From contig CANFEY010000002.1 of assembly GCA_947446025.1 (NCBI GenBank), forward strand, positions 88,898-152,897: 64,000 nucleotides of DNA, given 5' to 3'. Position 1 is the stretch's first letter; each line of letters begins with the position of its first letter. This document shows, piece after piece, positions 1 through 8,675 of this stretch. The stretch comes from Bryobacterales bacterium (GTDB lineage: Bacteria > Acidobacteriota > Terriglobia > Bryobacterales > Bryobacteraceae). Both the position numbers and the translations under genes were made by a program. The notes beneath the pieces were generated by a model. The model had not been told where the DNA came from. It worked only from the letters and a program-made list of their open reading frames with translations, and did not search any database.

Positions 1-1038
1 GCCGGGGGCATCGTTGAGGATGGCTCGGGCGGCGAGTTGGCGCTGGCTGAAGGCGGTGTCATACCGGGCTTGCAGGGCAGGGAAGTCGGCGGTCTTGGAG
101 ACGCGTTCGAGTTGCACGGGGTTAAAGAGGACGGGGGGCTTTTCGAACATGAAGACCACGAACACCATGGCTCCGATGAAGAGGATGAAGAACTGCATCG
201 GGACCTTGGCCATTGCGTTGAAGAGCAGGCCCAGGCGGCTTTGACCTATGGACTTGCCGGTGAGGTAGCGCTGGACTTGGCTCTGGTCGGTGCCGAAGTA
301 GGCGAGGGCGAGGAACATCCCGCCGATGAGGCCGGTCCAGATGTTGTAGCGGTCATTCCAGTCGAAGGTGGTGGTGACGGCGTTGAGCCGGCCTGCGGCG
401 CCTGCTAGGGTGAGCGCGTCTGTGAAGGACACGTCGGGGGGTAGGAGCGAAATCGCGACGCCGAACGACAAGATCAGCGCGAAGAGGATCACCATCATCT
501 GCTGCACGTCGGCCCAGGTGACTGCTTTGATGCCGCCCATCGTTGTGTAGAGCGTGACGAGGCCTCCCATTAGGAAGACGGTTCCTTGATAGGGCCAGCC
601 TAGAATGACGGAAAGGACGATGGCGGGGGCTGAGAGCGAGATCCCTGCTCCTAGGCCGCGCGAGATGAGGAAGATGATGGTGACCAGGAGGCGGACCTTC
701 GCGTCGAAGCGTTGTTCCAGGTACTCGTAGGCGGTGTAGACTTTGGCTCGGTGGAAGATGGGGACCACGGTGGCGCACAGAATCACCATGGCCAGTGGCA
801 GGCCGAAGTAGAACTGCACGAAGCGCATGCCGTCGGTGTAGGCTTGCGCGGTGGTGGAGATGAAGGTGACCGCGCTGGCTTGCGTGGCCATGATGGAGAG
901 GCCCATTGCGTACCACGGCATGGTCTTTCCGGCGAGCAGGAATTGGTCAGTGGAGGTGGAGCCTCGGCCGCGATACAAGCCGTAGGAGACGAGGAAGATC
1001 AGCCATGCGATGAGCACTGCCCAGTCGAGTGGTCTCAT
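1..1038 (-). CDS. Sodium:solute symporter family protein (3' part missing)
   Basis: Leftward gene cut by the window edge; 346 residues are visible from ATG at 1038 and no stop is reached. The translation begins MRPLDWAVLIAWLIFLVSYG and shows several long hydrophobic helices, with the sodium:solute symporter signature region (STDQFLLAGKTMPWYAMGLS, then TQASAVTFIST). Family members couple Na+ entry to uptake of sugars, carboxylates, nucleosides or similar small solutes in the inner membrane; the substrate cannot be read here. Its ATG overlaps the stop of the upstream 45-codon gene in an ATGA, so the two are probably translationally coupled, and both follow a PIG-L deacetylase. The solute may therefore be a product of that enzyme, which is inference. 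Confidence 0.85.
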   Translation of the reverse strand, partial: MRPLDWAVLIAWLIFLVSYGLYRGRGSTSTDQFLLAGKTMPWYAMGLSIMATQASAVTFISTTAQAYTDGMRFVQFYFGLPLAMVILCATVVPIFHRAKVYTAYEYLEQRFDAKVRLLVTIIFLISRGLGAGISLSAPAIVLSVILGWPYQGTVFLMGGLVTLYTTMGGIKAVTWADVQQMMVILFALILSFGVAISLLPPDVSFTDALTLAGAAGRLNAVTTTFDWNDRYNIWTGLIGGMFLALAYFGTDQSQVQRYLTGKSIGQSRLGLLFNAMAKVPMQFFILFIGAMVFVVFMFEKPPVLFNPVQLERVSKTADFPALQARYDTAFSQRQLAARAILNDAPG

Positions 1039-1172
1039 GGGCGATAAGCCGCTGTGAAGATGTAGAAGAGCGTGATGACGCAGGCTAGATAGATGATGAC
1101 GAAGCGGTAGACGGTGGGCCAGCGTTTCAAGAAGGGCGGCGCTTCGTCAATCACCGGCCTCTCTTCGCTCAT
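1035..1172 (-). CDS. 45-residue single-pass membrane protein
   Basis: Small gene between the PIG-L deacetylase and the symporter, overlapping both by ATGA (1172-1169 and 1038-1035). The peptide begins MSEERPVIDEAPPFLKRWPT and has one hydrophobic helix (about residues 22-42) ending AAYRP. A longer in-frame reading to 1250 exists but lies inside the deacetylase, so the ATG at 1172 is preferred. I do not recognise a named family. The position and tight coupling suggest an accessory subunit of the symporter, comparable to the small membrane partners known for some SSS/DASS carriers; that role is inference. Confidence 0.75.
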   Translation of the reverse strand: MSEERPVIDEAPPFLKRWPTVYRFVIIYLACVITLFYIFTAAYRP

Positions 1173-3673
1173 TGGACCTTTCCTGCGCTGAGCATGTTGG
1201 CGAAGATGCGGTACGCTCCGGGGACCCCAGCGGGGAGTTCGCGGAACCAATCGTAGGCGGAGAAGATGTAGGCTCCCTTGCCGTATTGCGTGTAGAGCAT
1301 GCCGCCTTTGAGCGGCTCTTCGCCGGGGTCGTGGGATTCGAGGACGCTCTGGTATTTTTCATCCCACTGGTCAGAGAAGTAGAGGCCGCGTTCTTGGATC
1401 CAGCCGTCGAAATCGGCTTGCGTGATTTCGTTGGGGGCGTGCAGCACTTTCAATTGTGGATTGGGGAAGTTGATGGGAGCTTGCTCTAAGGTGACGCGGC
1501 TGCCGCTGGTGCGAATGGGGTAGGGGCCGATGTGTTCCAGCGGGCCATTCGCGCCGCCTTCGTTGACGTTGTACTGCACCACGACGGTGCCGCCGTTGTT
1601 CGCGTAGGCGAAGAGCCGCTGGTAGTTGGCGCGGAGGTCGGCTCGGGTGTTCCAGGCGCGGACGCCGGTAACGACTGCATCAAATTTGGATAGGTCGCCG
1701 CGTGCGAGGTCTTGTGAGGAAAGCAGCGTGACCTCGGCACCAAGTTGGCGGATGCCTTCGGGGACTTCGTCACCGGCTCCCATCACGTAGCCGACGGTCT
1801 TTGCCAAGTTGGTGATGTTCGCACGGACCAGCGCAGTCTGCGCGGCGGGAAGCAGCATTTGCACGGGGATGTGCGGATAGTTGATGCGTGCGAGGCCGTT
1901 GGAGACGGCGGCGATGCCCACTTGCGCCACGGCTCGGATGACGCCTTTGGAGTCGGCGGCGGGCGGTGTCAGTTGGAAGGAGACGGCGGTTTGTTCGTCG
2001 GTGAAGGTGAGGTCGAAGTGTTGCGTGGCGGGAGTCACACGCCATCCCGCGGGAACTTCCAGGCGAACGTCGCCGGACTGCTTGCCGCTGTTGGAGCGCA
2101 CGGGAATTTCGATCTGGCGCGCCGCGGCGGTGGTGAAGACGAGCGCGTTGGTGGATAGATCGATGGCCACAGGCGGAACGATTTCGAGCGGGCGGAATAG
2201 TTCACCCCAGACGCGGTCCACGTAGCGGTGGCGAACGGGGCGAGTCAGTTCGATGTCCATACCGGCGATGCGGACCTTGAAGTGGGCTTCCAGCACGGGG
2301 TCATTGTCGGCGTTGCCAATCAAGCGCTGATCGGGGATGGTATACATCGTGCCGCTCTTGGGTTGCGCGAGCCAATAGGGTCCGGAGTAAGGCTGGTTCG
2401 CGGGGACCTTCACCGTAAGCGGATATTGCGAGGGTTGATTGTTGACCAAGACGGTTTGCGGGATGTCCTGCGAAGGAGCTCCCGCCATGCCGGTGAGGCG
2501 GATGCCGCTGATGGAGACTTGCACAGGCAGGCGCACGGTGGCGCTGGCGTTGATGCGGAGGTCGGTGCCGGGAGTGACGGCGAAGTCGTTGGCTTGGGCT
2601 TCGAGATAGAGGCCGCTGGCGAGGGCGAGGAGTTCATCGAGTTCCGTGAGTTTGCGGCGGGCAAGCGGATCATTCATGGCGGCGATCAGCGGGCGGGCTT
2701 CGGTCAACACGGGCAGTAAGCGTTCGGGATGCGCGGGCTCGAACGCGGCGAGCGCGCGGTCTACGATGGCGGCGACGCGGGCTCCGTTAGCGACGCGTCC
2801 CCAGGAAACGTCGATGCCTTCGAATAGGTCTTTCGTGGCCTTGTCGCCGGCTAGGGTGAGGAGCGTGTTCCGCTGCGCGCCGGGGCGTTCGGCGGAGCCC
2901 ATGCCTTGGCTGCGATGTTGGCTGCGGCTCATGCCGGCGATTTGGCCGTAGGAGAAGCCGAGTTCCGGCGAGTAGGTGCCGAGGTCGATGTCGGCGCCTT
3001 GTTCCACGGGAGCCGCAGGGGCTGCTCCGCCGCGTCCGCCACCGCCGGGTCCGCCGTTGACGTTCTGCATGAGGCGCTTGGCTTGCCAGGGTTGGACGAA
3101 GGCTAGCTGCTCAGGGAATTTGGTGGGGTCTGCTGCGAGGGTGAAGGCTTCTTTGCCGAGGATGGCGGACGCCTGATGGTGGCCGTGGCCATCGCGCGGC
3201 GTGCCGGTGAAGCGCAACACGATTACGTCGGGCCGGAAGCGGCGGATGTTCCACACCACGTCGGCCAGGACTTGCTCACGCGACCACTGGGTGAGGGTTT
3301 CGTCGGCGATTTTTGAGAAGCCGAAGTCGATGGCGCGGGTGAAGTACTGCTCGGCTCCATCGATCTTGCGGGCGGCGATCAGTTCCTGGGTGCGGATGAT
3401 TCCCATTTGGTCGCCCTGTTCGGAGCCGATGAGGTTCTGGCCGCCTTCGCCGCGGGTGAGGGCGAGGTAGGCGGTGCGCACGTGGCGGCCTCGGGCAAGG
3501 TAGGCGAGCAGCGCGGTGTTCTCGTCATCGGGGTGCGCAGCGATCATCATGACGCTGCCGAGCGTGTTGAGCTTTTCGAGCGCCTGGCGGATTTCGATTT
3601 CGCCGGAGAGCGTGCGTTGTGCTAGAACGGGCGCGACGGCGGCGAAGAAGAGGAGCGCGGTTCGTAGTCGCAT
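1169..3673 (-). CDS. PIG-L (LmbE-like) family deacetylase, secreted, with large C-terminal region
   Basis: An 834-residue protein. Residues 1-18 form a signal peptide (MRLRTALLFFAAVAPVLA). Residues about 30-200 are a PIG-L/LmbE deacetylase domain with the metal-binding AHPDDE motif (residues 46-51) and a GHGHH motif at 162-166. Known members are Zn-dependent N-acetyl-sugar deacetylases. The remaining 600 residues include beta-rich, NEW3-like segments and a C-terminal part with VVTGVRAWNTR that resembles a ThuA/glutamine-amidotransferase-like fold. It is first in a three-gene operon with a small membrane protein and a symporter, joined by ATGA overlaps. Export plus a linked importer suggests scavenging of acylated amino sugars, which is inference. 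Confidence 0.85.
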   Translation of the reverse strand: MRLRTALLFFAAVAPVLAQRTLSGEIEIRQALEKLNTLGSVMMIAAHPDDENTALLAYLARGRHVRTAYLALTRGEGGQNLIGSEQGDQMGIIRTQELIAARKIDGAEQYFTRAIDFGFSKIADETLTQWSREQVLADVVWNIRRFRPDVIVLRFTGTPRDGHGHHQASAILGKEAFTLAADPTKFPEQLAFVQPWQAKRLMQNVNGGPGGGGRGGAAPAAPVEQGADIDLGTYSPELGFSYGQIAGMSRSQHRSQGMGSAERPGAQRNTLLTLAGDKATKDLFEGIDVSWGRVANGARVAAIVDRALAAFEPAHPERLLPVLTEARPLIAAMNDPLARRKLTELDELLALASGLYLEAQANDFAVTPGTDLRINASATVRLPVQVSISGIRLTGMAGAPSQDIPQTVLVNNQPSQYPLTVKVPANQPYSGPYWLAQPKSGTMYTIPDQRLIGNADNDPVLEAHFKVRIAGMDIELTRPVRHRYVDRVWGELFRPLEIVPPVAIDLSTNALVFTTAAARQIEIPVRSNSGKQSGDVRLEVPAGWRVTPATQHFDLTFTDEQTAVSFQLTPPAADSKGVIRAVAQVGIAAVSNGLARINYPHIPVQMLLPAAQTALVRANITNLAKTVGYVMGAGDEVPEGIRQLGAEVTLLSSQDLARGDLSKFDAVVTGVRAWNTRADLRANYQRLFAYANNGGTVVVQYNVNEGGANGPLEHIGPYPIRTSGSRVTLEQAPINFPNPQLKVLHAPNEITQADFDGWIQERGLYFSDQWDEKYQSVLESHDPGEEPLKGGMLYTQYGKGAYIFSAYDWFRELPAGVPGAYRIFANMLSAGKVQ

Positions 3674-3690
3674 GGTTCGTTTATTTTACC

Positions 3691-3714
3691 AGCCCCATTC
3701 GTCAGATTGGGGCT
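3691..3714 (-). terminator. Stem-loop after proS
   Basis: Inverted repeat AGCCCCA/TGGGGCT (7 bp arms, 10-base loop) in the 47-bp gap between the proS stop and the deacetylase start, downstream of proS. There is no T-tract after it, so it is at best a weak or Rho-assisted terminator, or an mRNA 3'-end stabiliser. Confidence 0.35.
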
Positions 3715-3720
3715 TCGGGG

Positions 3721-5163
3721 TCAATACGACTTGGCGATGACGACGCGGCGGTCTACGGTCTCGCCGGTTAGGATGCATTTTCCGGGGCCGTCGAATTCGT
3801 CCACGGACGGGATGTTGCGGATGCTGGCCTTGAATTCCTTGATGCGGGCGTCGTTGGCGGGGTCGTCTTTGAGGTGCGCCATGACGAACTTGCCGCCGCC
3901 TTTTTCGGCGGTGACTGCGCGGAGGATGTCCTCGACTTCGCCGATGGAGTTGGCGGTGCAGGTGTTGTCCTTGAGACGCTGCTTGGCTTTCGCGAGCAGG
4001 CCGGTCTGCATGGCTTCTAGCGTTTCGGCTAGTTTCGCGACGGCCTCGGTCTGCGGGATCACTTGTTTTTCGCCCGTGTCGCGGCGCTTCAGCACGATGT
4101 TGCCGCTGGCGACGTCGCGGGGGCCGAGTTCGAAGACTACGGGCACGCCGCGCCGTTCCCAGTGGAAGAATTTCGCGCCGGGGGATTGGCCGTCTCGGGT
4201 GTCGATGTGCGCGCCGAGATCCTTCGCCAGTTTTTCGGCGACTTCCATCACGGGGCCGCGCTCTTCTTCTTTTCTAAAGATGGGCACGATCACCGCCTTG
4301 CGCGGGGCGACCTTGGGAGGCAGGACTAGGCCCTTGTCATCGGAGTGCGTCATGATGAGGCCTCCGATGAGGCGCGTGCTGACGCCCCAGCTGGTCTGCC
4401 ACACATAGTCGAGCTTGCCTTCTTTGGACTGGAATGTCACGTCGAACGCTTTGCCGAAGTTCTGGCCCAGGTCGTGACTGGTGCCCGCTTGCAGTGCGAG
4501 GCCGTTCTGCATCATGGCTTCGATGGAGTAGGAATGCACCGCGCCCGCGAATTTTTCGGCGCGCGTCTTGCGGCCCTTGATGACAGGCATCGCCATGACG
4601 TTCTCCGCTACGTCGGCATACACGTCGAGCATACGCAGCACTTCTTCCATGGCCTCTTCGTGCGAGGCGTGCGCGGTGTGGCCTTCCTGCCAGAGGAATT
4701 CGGTGGTGCGCAGGAACAAACGAGTGCGCAGCTCCCACCGGATCACGTTGGCCCACTGGTTGTATAGCAATGGCAGATCGCGATAACTCTGAATCCACTT
4801 GGCGAAGAAGTGCCCGACGATGGTTTCCGAAGTCGGTCGCAGCACATACGGCTCTTCGAGTTGCTTCCCGCCCGCGTGGGTGACCACGGCGAGTTCGGGA
4901 GCGAAGCCCTCCACGTGCTCGGCTTCTTTTTTGAGGAAGCTTTCGGGGATGAGCAGCGGCAGGTAGATGTTCTGGTGATTGGTCGCCTTGAAGCGGTCGT
5001 CGAGTTCGCGCTGTAGGCGCTCCCACACGGCGTAACCGTTGGGCTTGATGACCATGCAGCCCTTGACGATTTCGGCGGGCTCCGCCATGTCGCCCTGGAG
5101 GACGACGTCTTGGTACCAGGTAGCGAAATCTTTCTCGCGGGGGGTGATCGGGGATTCAGCCAT
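3721..5163 (-). CDS. proS: Proline--tRNA ligase (ProS type 3, short form)
   Basis: Charges tRNA-Pro with proline in the cytoplasm. The 480-residue length and motifs fit the archaeal/eukaryotic-like ProS group rather than the ~570-residue bacterial form with the INS editing domain. Class II motif 2 is visible ([20 protein letters not shown]), as are the [10 protein letters not shown] segment, motif 3 ([17 protein letters not shown]) and an anticodon-binding domain ending in the typical C-terminal SY. The reading frame extends to 5304, but the family N-terminus ([20 protein letters not shown]) fixes the start at ATG 5163. The gene is divergent from the mrr-like gene, with 76 bp between starts. 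Confidence 0.95.
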   Translation of the reverse strand: MAESPITPREKDFATWYQDVVLQGDMAEPAEIVKGCMVIKPNGYAVWERLQRELDDRFKATNHQNIYLPLLIPESFLKKEAEHVEGFAPELAVVTHAGGKQLEEPYVLRPTSETIVGHFFAKWIQSYRDLPLLYNQWANVIRWELRTRLFLRTTEFLWQEGHTAHASHEEAMEEVLRMLDVYADVAENVMAMPVIKGRKTRAEKFAGAVHSYSIEAMMQNGLALQAGTSHDLGQNFGKAFDVTFQSKEGKLDYVWQTSWGVSTRLIGGLIMTHSDDKGLVLPPKVAPRKAVIVPIFRKEEERGPVMEVAEKLAKDLGAHIDTRDGQSPGAKFFHWERRGVPVVFELGPRDVASGNIVLKRRDTGEKQVIPQTEAVAKLAETLEAMQTGLLAKAKQRLKDNTCTANSIGEVEDILRAVTAEKGGGKFVMAHLKDDPANDARIKEFKASIRNIPSVDEFDGPGKCILTGETVDRRVVIAKSY

Positions 5164-5239
5164 AAGAGGGGTAACTACTAGTCTCGCGCGAAAGGGCACC
5201 GGGACGCCAACCGGTGCTAGGATCACTGGCAACACACTC

Positions 5240-6145
5240 ATGCCGATCCCCACGTACGAAGAACTCATGTTGCCCTTCCTTCGCGTTCTAGAGGCGGGTG
5301 ACACGCTTCACATTCGCCAGATTGTGGATCAAGTGTCAGCGCGGCTGCGCCTAAGCGACCGGGACTTGGAGGAGATGATCCCGAGCGGACAGAGTACGGT
5401 TTTCGGAAACCGGATGGGGTGGGCGCGGACATATATGAAAAAGGCTGGCTTGATAGAGCCCGCCGCGAGGGCGCAGTACCGCATTACTCCCCGCGGAACA
5501 GAGCTGCTGCGGTCAAATCCTTCCGCTATTAACGGGTCTGTCCTCCGCCGTTATCCCGAATTTCTTGAATTCGTCAAGCCAAGCAGGACTAACGAGGCCA
5601 CTAGCGAGCTTCAACCCGTGCCTGGCACGAGTACCCCCATTGAAGTAATTGAGGCGGGATACGAGCAGTTGCGCCGTCAGTTGGCCGACGAGATCTTGCA
5701 GTCGGTCCGAAGCGCAACTCCCGCATTTTTCGAACGCCTGGTTGTCGACGTCTTGGTGAAGATGGGCTACGGCGGTTCTCTGAAAGACGCAGGGGAGCGT
5801 TTGGGTAAATCCGGTGACGGCGGCGTAGACGGCATCATCAAAGAGGATCGTTTGGGGCTGGATCAAATCTACGTTCAAGCCAAGCGTTGGGCAAATACTG
5901 TCGGCAGGCCTGATGTTCAAGCATTCGCCGGTAGCCTACAGGGTTATCGGGCGCGCAAGGGCGTCTTCATAACGACGTCGCAATTCAGCGCTGAGGCAAA
6001 AGACTACGTCACGCGAATCGAGACGAGGATCGTGTTGATCGATGGTGAGCAATTGGCGGAACTGATGATGGATTTCGGAGTCGGCGTTACAGAAGTCGCC
6101 AGTTATCACTTGAAGAAGCTTGATCCCGACTATTTCGAAGAATAG
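5240..6145 (+). CDS. Mrr-family restriction endonuclease
   Basis: A 301-residue protein with the Mrr layout: an N-terminal winged-helix region (about 1-95, [20 protein letters not shown]) and a C-terminal PD-(D/E)xK nuclease domain (about 160-290). The active-site signature is complete: GDGGVDG at 192-198 (Asp197) followed by QAK at 213-215 inside IYVQAKRW. Known Mrr proteins are type IV enzymes that cleave modified, methylated DNA. An in-frame extension to 5039 runs through proS and is rejected; ATG 5240 gives the normal N-terminus. No methyltransferase or specificity subunit is adjacent, which fits a stand-alone type IV system. It converges on hicB with a 16-bp overlap at the 3' ends. Confidence 0.92.
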   Translation: MPIPTYEELMLPFLRVLEAGDTLHIRQIVDQVSARLRLSDRDLEEMIPSGQSTVFGNRMGWARTYMKKAGLIEPAARAQYRITPRGTELLRSNPSAINGSVLRRYPEFLEFVKPSRTNEATSELQPVPGTSTPIEVIEAGYEQLRRQLADEILQSVRSATPAFFERLVVDVLVKMGYGGSLKDAGERLGKSGDGGVDGIIKEDRLGLDQIYVQAKRWANTVGRPDVQAFAGSLQGYRARKGVFITTSQFSAEAKDYVTRIETRIVLIDGEQLAELMMDFGVGVTEVASYHLKKLDPDYFEE

Positions 6146-6309
6146 GGAGACTCAGCCATCACTTCGAGCACGCTGCTGATGGCTTCGCGGATGTTCACTA
6201 GGAGTTCTTCGACGGACTCGCCTTGCGAGTAGCAGCCGGGCAAGGCGGGGACTTCTGCCCAATAGCCGCCCTCGGGCTCTTCGTGAATGACGACTGCGTA
6301 GTTGTTCAC
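6130..6309 (-). CDS. HicB-family protein (orphan antitoxin-like)
   Basis: A 59-residue HicB N-terminal-type domain: MNNYAVVIHEEPEGGYWAEV followed by PALPGCYSQGESVEELLVNI. HicB proteins antagonise HicA mRNA interferases. The start is taken as GTG 6309, preceded by GAGGA at very short spacing; the frame stays open further upstream but would then lie antisense to brnT. No hicA lies on either side: the gene converges with mrr (16-bp overlap) and faces away from brnT. The usual C-terminal DNA-binding helix-turn-helix or RHH is absent, as in many short HicB-like proteins. Family assignment is good; function without a partner is unclear. Confidence 0.7.
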   Translation of the reverse strand: MNNYAVVIHEEPEGGYWAEVPALPGCYSQGESVEELLVNIREAISSVLEVMAESPYSSK

Positions 6310-6343
6310 GTCCTCATTGCACAGGGTCGGCGCGGTTGCTACA

Positions 6344-6380
6344 TTGTCAGGCTTGATGTATATACGTAATATGTATATAC
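6344..6380 (+). promoter_or_regulatory. brnTA promoter with two GTATATAC operator half-sites
   Basis: TTGTCA (6344-6349), a 17-bp spacer and TAATAT (6367-6372) form a sigma-70-type promoter. Two identical self-complementary octamers, GTATATAC, lie at 6358-6365 (within the spacer) and 6373-6380 (at the expected transcription start), 15 bp centre to centre. This is the arrangement expected for cooperative binding by a ribbon-helix-helix antitoxin such as BrnA. The predicted transcript starts only about 10 nt before the GTG at 6388, so brnT may be essentially leaderless. Confidence 0.7.
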
Positions 6381-6387
6381 TGCTCTT

Positions 6388-6675
6388 GTGCTGGATGGAC
6401 TTCTCGGATTCGAGTGGGACGTACACAACGTTAGCCACATTGCGCTCCATGGAGTGTTGCCGAATGAGGTCGAAGAGGCGGTAGCACGGACGCACATTCT
6501 CTTCCCATCCACGCCACGGGGGCGGGAGAAGCGATGGAAGTTGCTTGGGCGGGCCGCCAGTGGCCGGTATTTGGTGGTGATTTTCACCGTGCGCGGCTTG
6601 CATTTCCGCACGGTGACCGCTTATCCGATGAACCTTAAAGAAAGGAAACTGTATGGCCCGCAAATTGAAGGCTGA
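6388..6675 (+). CDS. brnT: BrnT-family toxin
   Basis: A 95-residue protein with the BrnT plan: N-terminal FEWDVHNVSHIALHGV and C-terminal FRTVTAYPMNLKERKLYGP, which match the conserved FEWD...HGV start and the R-x-(V/I)-(S/T)-A-(R/Y)...KER..Y end of the family. BrnT is a ribonuclease with a RelE-like fold that blocks translation. The start is GTG 6388; no Shine-Dalgarno is visible, consistent with the very short leader predicted from the promoter. The 3' end overlaps brnA by 23 bp. The usual Arg in SAR near the C-terminus is replaced (TAYPM), a small deviation from the consensus. Confidence 0.85.
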   Translation: MLDGLLGFEWDVHNVSHIALHGVLPNEVEEAVARTHILFPSTPRGREKRWKLLGRAASGRYLVVIFTVRGLHFRTVTAYPMNLKERKLYGPQIEG

Positions 6676-6973
6676 AGGTGAAGAGGCTTGGTATGCGAGC
6701 GATGAAGGGCGGCGCGCGACGCAGCGGGAATTCGAGCGGGCGCTGAAGCGGGGGGCTGTGTTGCGCTCGGAGGGATCGGCGATTCGGTTGACCGATGCGA
6801 AGGTTCTGGCGGAGTTGGTGGATCAGGCTCGGGCGAAAGCGACCAGGGCGATTTCGATACGGCTCCCGGTTGCAGACCTTGACCACGCGCAAAAGATCGC
6901 GGCCAAGGAGGGCATCGGGTATCAGACGGTGTTGAAGCGGGCCATACGGGCGGGATTGAGGAAGGTGTCGTAG
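6653..6973 (+). CDS. brnA: BrnA/CopG-type antitoxin of BrnT
   Basis: A 106-residue protein immediately after and overlapping brnT. The C-terminal part AISIRLPVADLDHAQKIAAK followed by EGIGYQTVLKRAIRAGL is a ribbon-helix-helix-type module (beta strand SIRLP, then two helices). The N-terminal half (KAEGEEAWYASDEGRRATQR) is charged and probably wraps the toxin. RHH antitoxins autorepress their operon, and the double GTATATAC site in front of brnT is the likely target (inference). ATG 6653 gives the best start and lies inside brnT, as is common in this system. Confidence 0.85.
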   Translation: MARKLKAEGEEAWYASDEGRRATQREFERALKRGAVLRSEGSAIRLTDAKVLAELVDQARAKATRAISIRLPVADLDHAQKIAAKEGIGYQTVLKRAIRAGLRKVS

Positions 6974-7073
6974 TTAGGGTGCTCGTTCGGACCGCTAGCT
7001 CGCGCGCGCGGTTCCGGAGGGAAGGCCTCGCGTCGCACGGCGGTGTTGCTATAGTTGCTGACGGAAGGCACCT

Positions 7074-7544
7074 ATGACTCATTACTTGCGCGCGATGGGG
7101 ATGTTGATGCTGCTGTGCGTGGGGACCTGCTTGCACGCGGAGACGAAGCCGTTGGAGATGCGGTGGAATGAGTTGGCTCCGTTGATTAGCGGGCAGCGGG
7201 TTGAGGTGATTCAGCACGACGGGCTGAAGATCAAGGGCGAGGTGGTCACGGTGCGTGATGCCGAGCTGCTGCTGGATGCTAAGGGGAATCGCGTGGTGGC
7301 GCGGGCTTCGGTGGCGCAGATCAATTTGGAACGGCGGCGCGGGGCTTGGGGGCGGTCGTTGGGGACTGTGCTCGGGATACTTACGGGGATGACGGTGGGC
7401 GGGTATGCGGCGTTTCATACGGACTCGGCGGGGGTGGCGATTCCGGTTTTCCTGGGGGTCGCCGGGGGAATCGGCACTAGCGGCTACTATTTGGGCAGGC
7501 AGATTGACCGGCGTGTCACGAAGATCCGAATTGTCTCTCAATAG
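7074..7544 (+). CDS. Exported protein with hydrophobic glycine-rich segment, unknown function
   Basis: A 156-residue protein with an N-terminal signal peptide (MTHYLRAMGMLMLLCVGTCL, likely cleavage after HA near residue 23). A small beta-rich region (QRVEVIQHDGLKIKGEVVTV) looks like an Sm/SH3-like strand pattern. It is followed by a Gly-rich, glycine-zipper-like hydrophobic stretch at about 103-145 (GTVLGILTGMTVGGYAAFHT) and a basic tail. This resembles small acidobacterial envelope proteins annotated only as hypothetical. It converges with the next gene (7-bp overlap of 3' ends). No function is assigned. Confidence 0.75.
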   Translation: MTHYLRAMGMLMLLCVGTCLHAETKPLEMRWNELAPLISGQRVEVIQHDGLKIKGEVVTVRDAELLLDAKGNRVVARASVAQINLERRRGAWGRSLGTVLGILTGMTVGGYAAFHTDSAGVAIPVFLGVAGGIGTSGYYLGRQIDRRVTKIRIVSQ

Positions 7545-8599
7545 GGATCGTCGATAACCACCCACTCCTTCTTGTCCTTGTCCGGCAGTGAGTAGTCGAA
7601 GCGGCGCGCGCGTGCAACATTCCAGATGCGGAGATTCTCCTCAACCTGGAGTATGTCCATGTCCCGCAAGGGCACGCCCTCGATCAGATTCTTGACCAGG
7701 ATTTCCGATGCAGCGCGCCGGCCTATTTCGGATTCATCCGCGGAAACCGCTGCCACGGCAAAACGGAGTACATCCTCGAGCGAAACGCCTACGAACGGCT
7801 TGTGGGCATCCCGGGCAAACTGTCCGAAGTTCTGGGTCAGGTAGGACCACCCGAAAAATACGTCCGCCGAACCCAGTTGTTGAGGAGTTAAGGCCGGTTG
7901 CCGCGTCTCAATTTCGATGAGCATGGGGGATGGCGTCATCATTCTCACGGCGGCCCTTGTTTTCTCCAGCGCTATGCGGTCCTGGGCAAGCGCGGAATTG
8001 TAGACAAACCCCAAGCGCGCCTGAGGGAACAACCTGGCGATGACGGCCACTCGATCGTTCATGTCCTTTCCATAGGTTGCGCCCGCGATTAAGCCTCGTG
8101 TCTGTCCGTCTCCAGGGAGCGGGATCAACCCGCTTGCGTGCGGATCTGTGACTCCTACGAAGATCAGCGGGATGGTGGAGTGGCGCCGATGGGCATACAC
8201 GCTGACTTCAGTGCCGAATGTCACTAGGTACATGGGCGGGCGGCCAAATCGTGAAAGCAATTCGTTAAAGACCGCCCGATTCTTCTGTTCGGCCTCTTCG
8301 CCGCTTTCCGGGCATCCATGAGCGACTTCAAAGTGCGGGAAGTGGAGGGTGGGGTCCAGCAACTCTTCAACCTTGCTCCGGAAGGTTTCCATCAACCTCC
8401 GGCTATAGGGCATGTCCCCGTTCAACACCAATCCGATGTGGACGAGACGTTTGCCTGGCGTAGCCGGGGGGGCCGGCGGTTGTTTCTTCCCGAAGAGTTT
8501 CCCAGTCAGTTGCCCCAATTCCCGTTTAAAGCCGACCACGAGAGTCACCACAACAGCGGCGACGCCAATCACCAGGGTTAGTTCTTCCGTTAAGGACAT
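7538..8599 (-). CDS. ABC-transporter substrate-binding-like protein (periplasmic binding protein type I fold), membrane anchored
   Basis: A 353-residue protein. Residues about 7-24 form an uncleaved-looking membrane anchor (LTLVIGVAAVVVTLVVGF), followed by a Pro-rich linker and a bilobed domain resembling the ABC_sub_bind (TrpX/YtrF-like) group. Supporting segments are LVHIGLVLNGDMPYSRRLME, PLIFVGVTDPHASGLI and LGFVYNSALAQDRIALEKTR. Family members bind amino acids or related ligands. No ABC permease or ATPase is adjacent, so it may act as a sensor rather than a transporter subunit (inference). ATG 8599 is taken as the start. Confidence 0.7.
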   Translation of the reverse strand: MSLTEELTLVIGVAAVVVTLVVGFKRELGQLTGKLFGKKQPPAPPATPGKRLVHIGLVLNGDMPYSRRLMETFRSKVEELLDPTLHFPHFEVAHGCPESGEEAEQKNRAVFNELLSRFGRPPMYLVTFGTEVSVYAHRRHSTIPLIFVGVTDPHASGLIPLPGDGQTRGLIAGATYGKDMNDRVAVIARLFPQARLGFVYNSALAQDRIALEKTRAAVRMMTPSPMLIEIETRQPALTPQQLGSADVFFGWSYLTQNFGQFARDAHKPFVGVSLEDVLRFAVAAVSADESEIGRRAASEILVKNLIEGVPLRDMDILQVEENLRIWNVARARRFDYSLPDKDKKEWVVIDDPY

Positions 8600-8675
8600 T
8601 AACCGGCTATTGTAACCTGTGGAGGGTGGTGGGCCGTTTAAGCGGGCATTGCGGCCACAACCGAACGCTGCCCCG

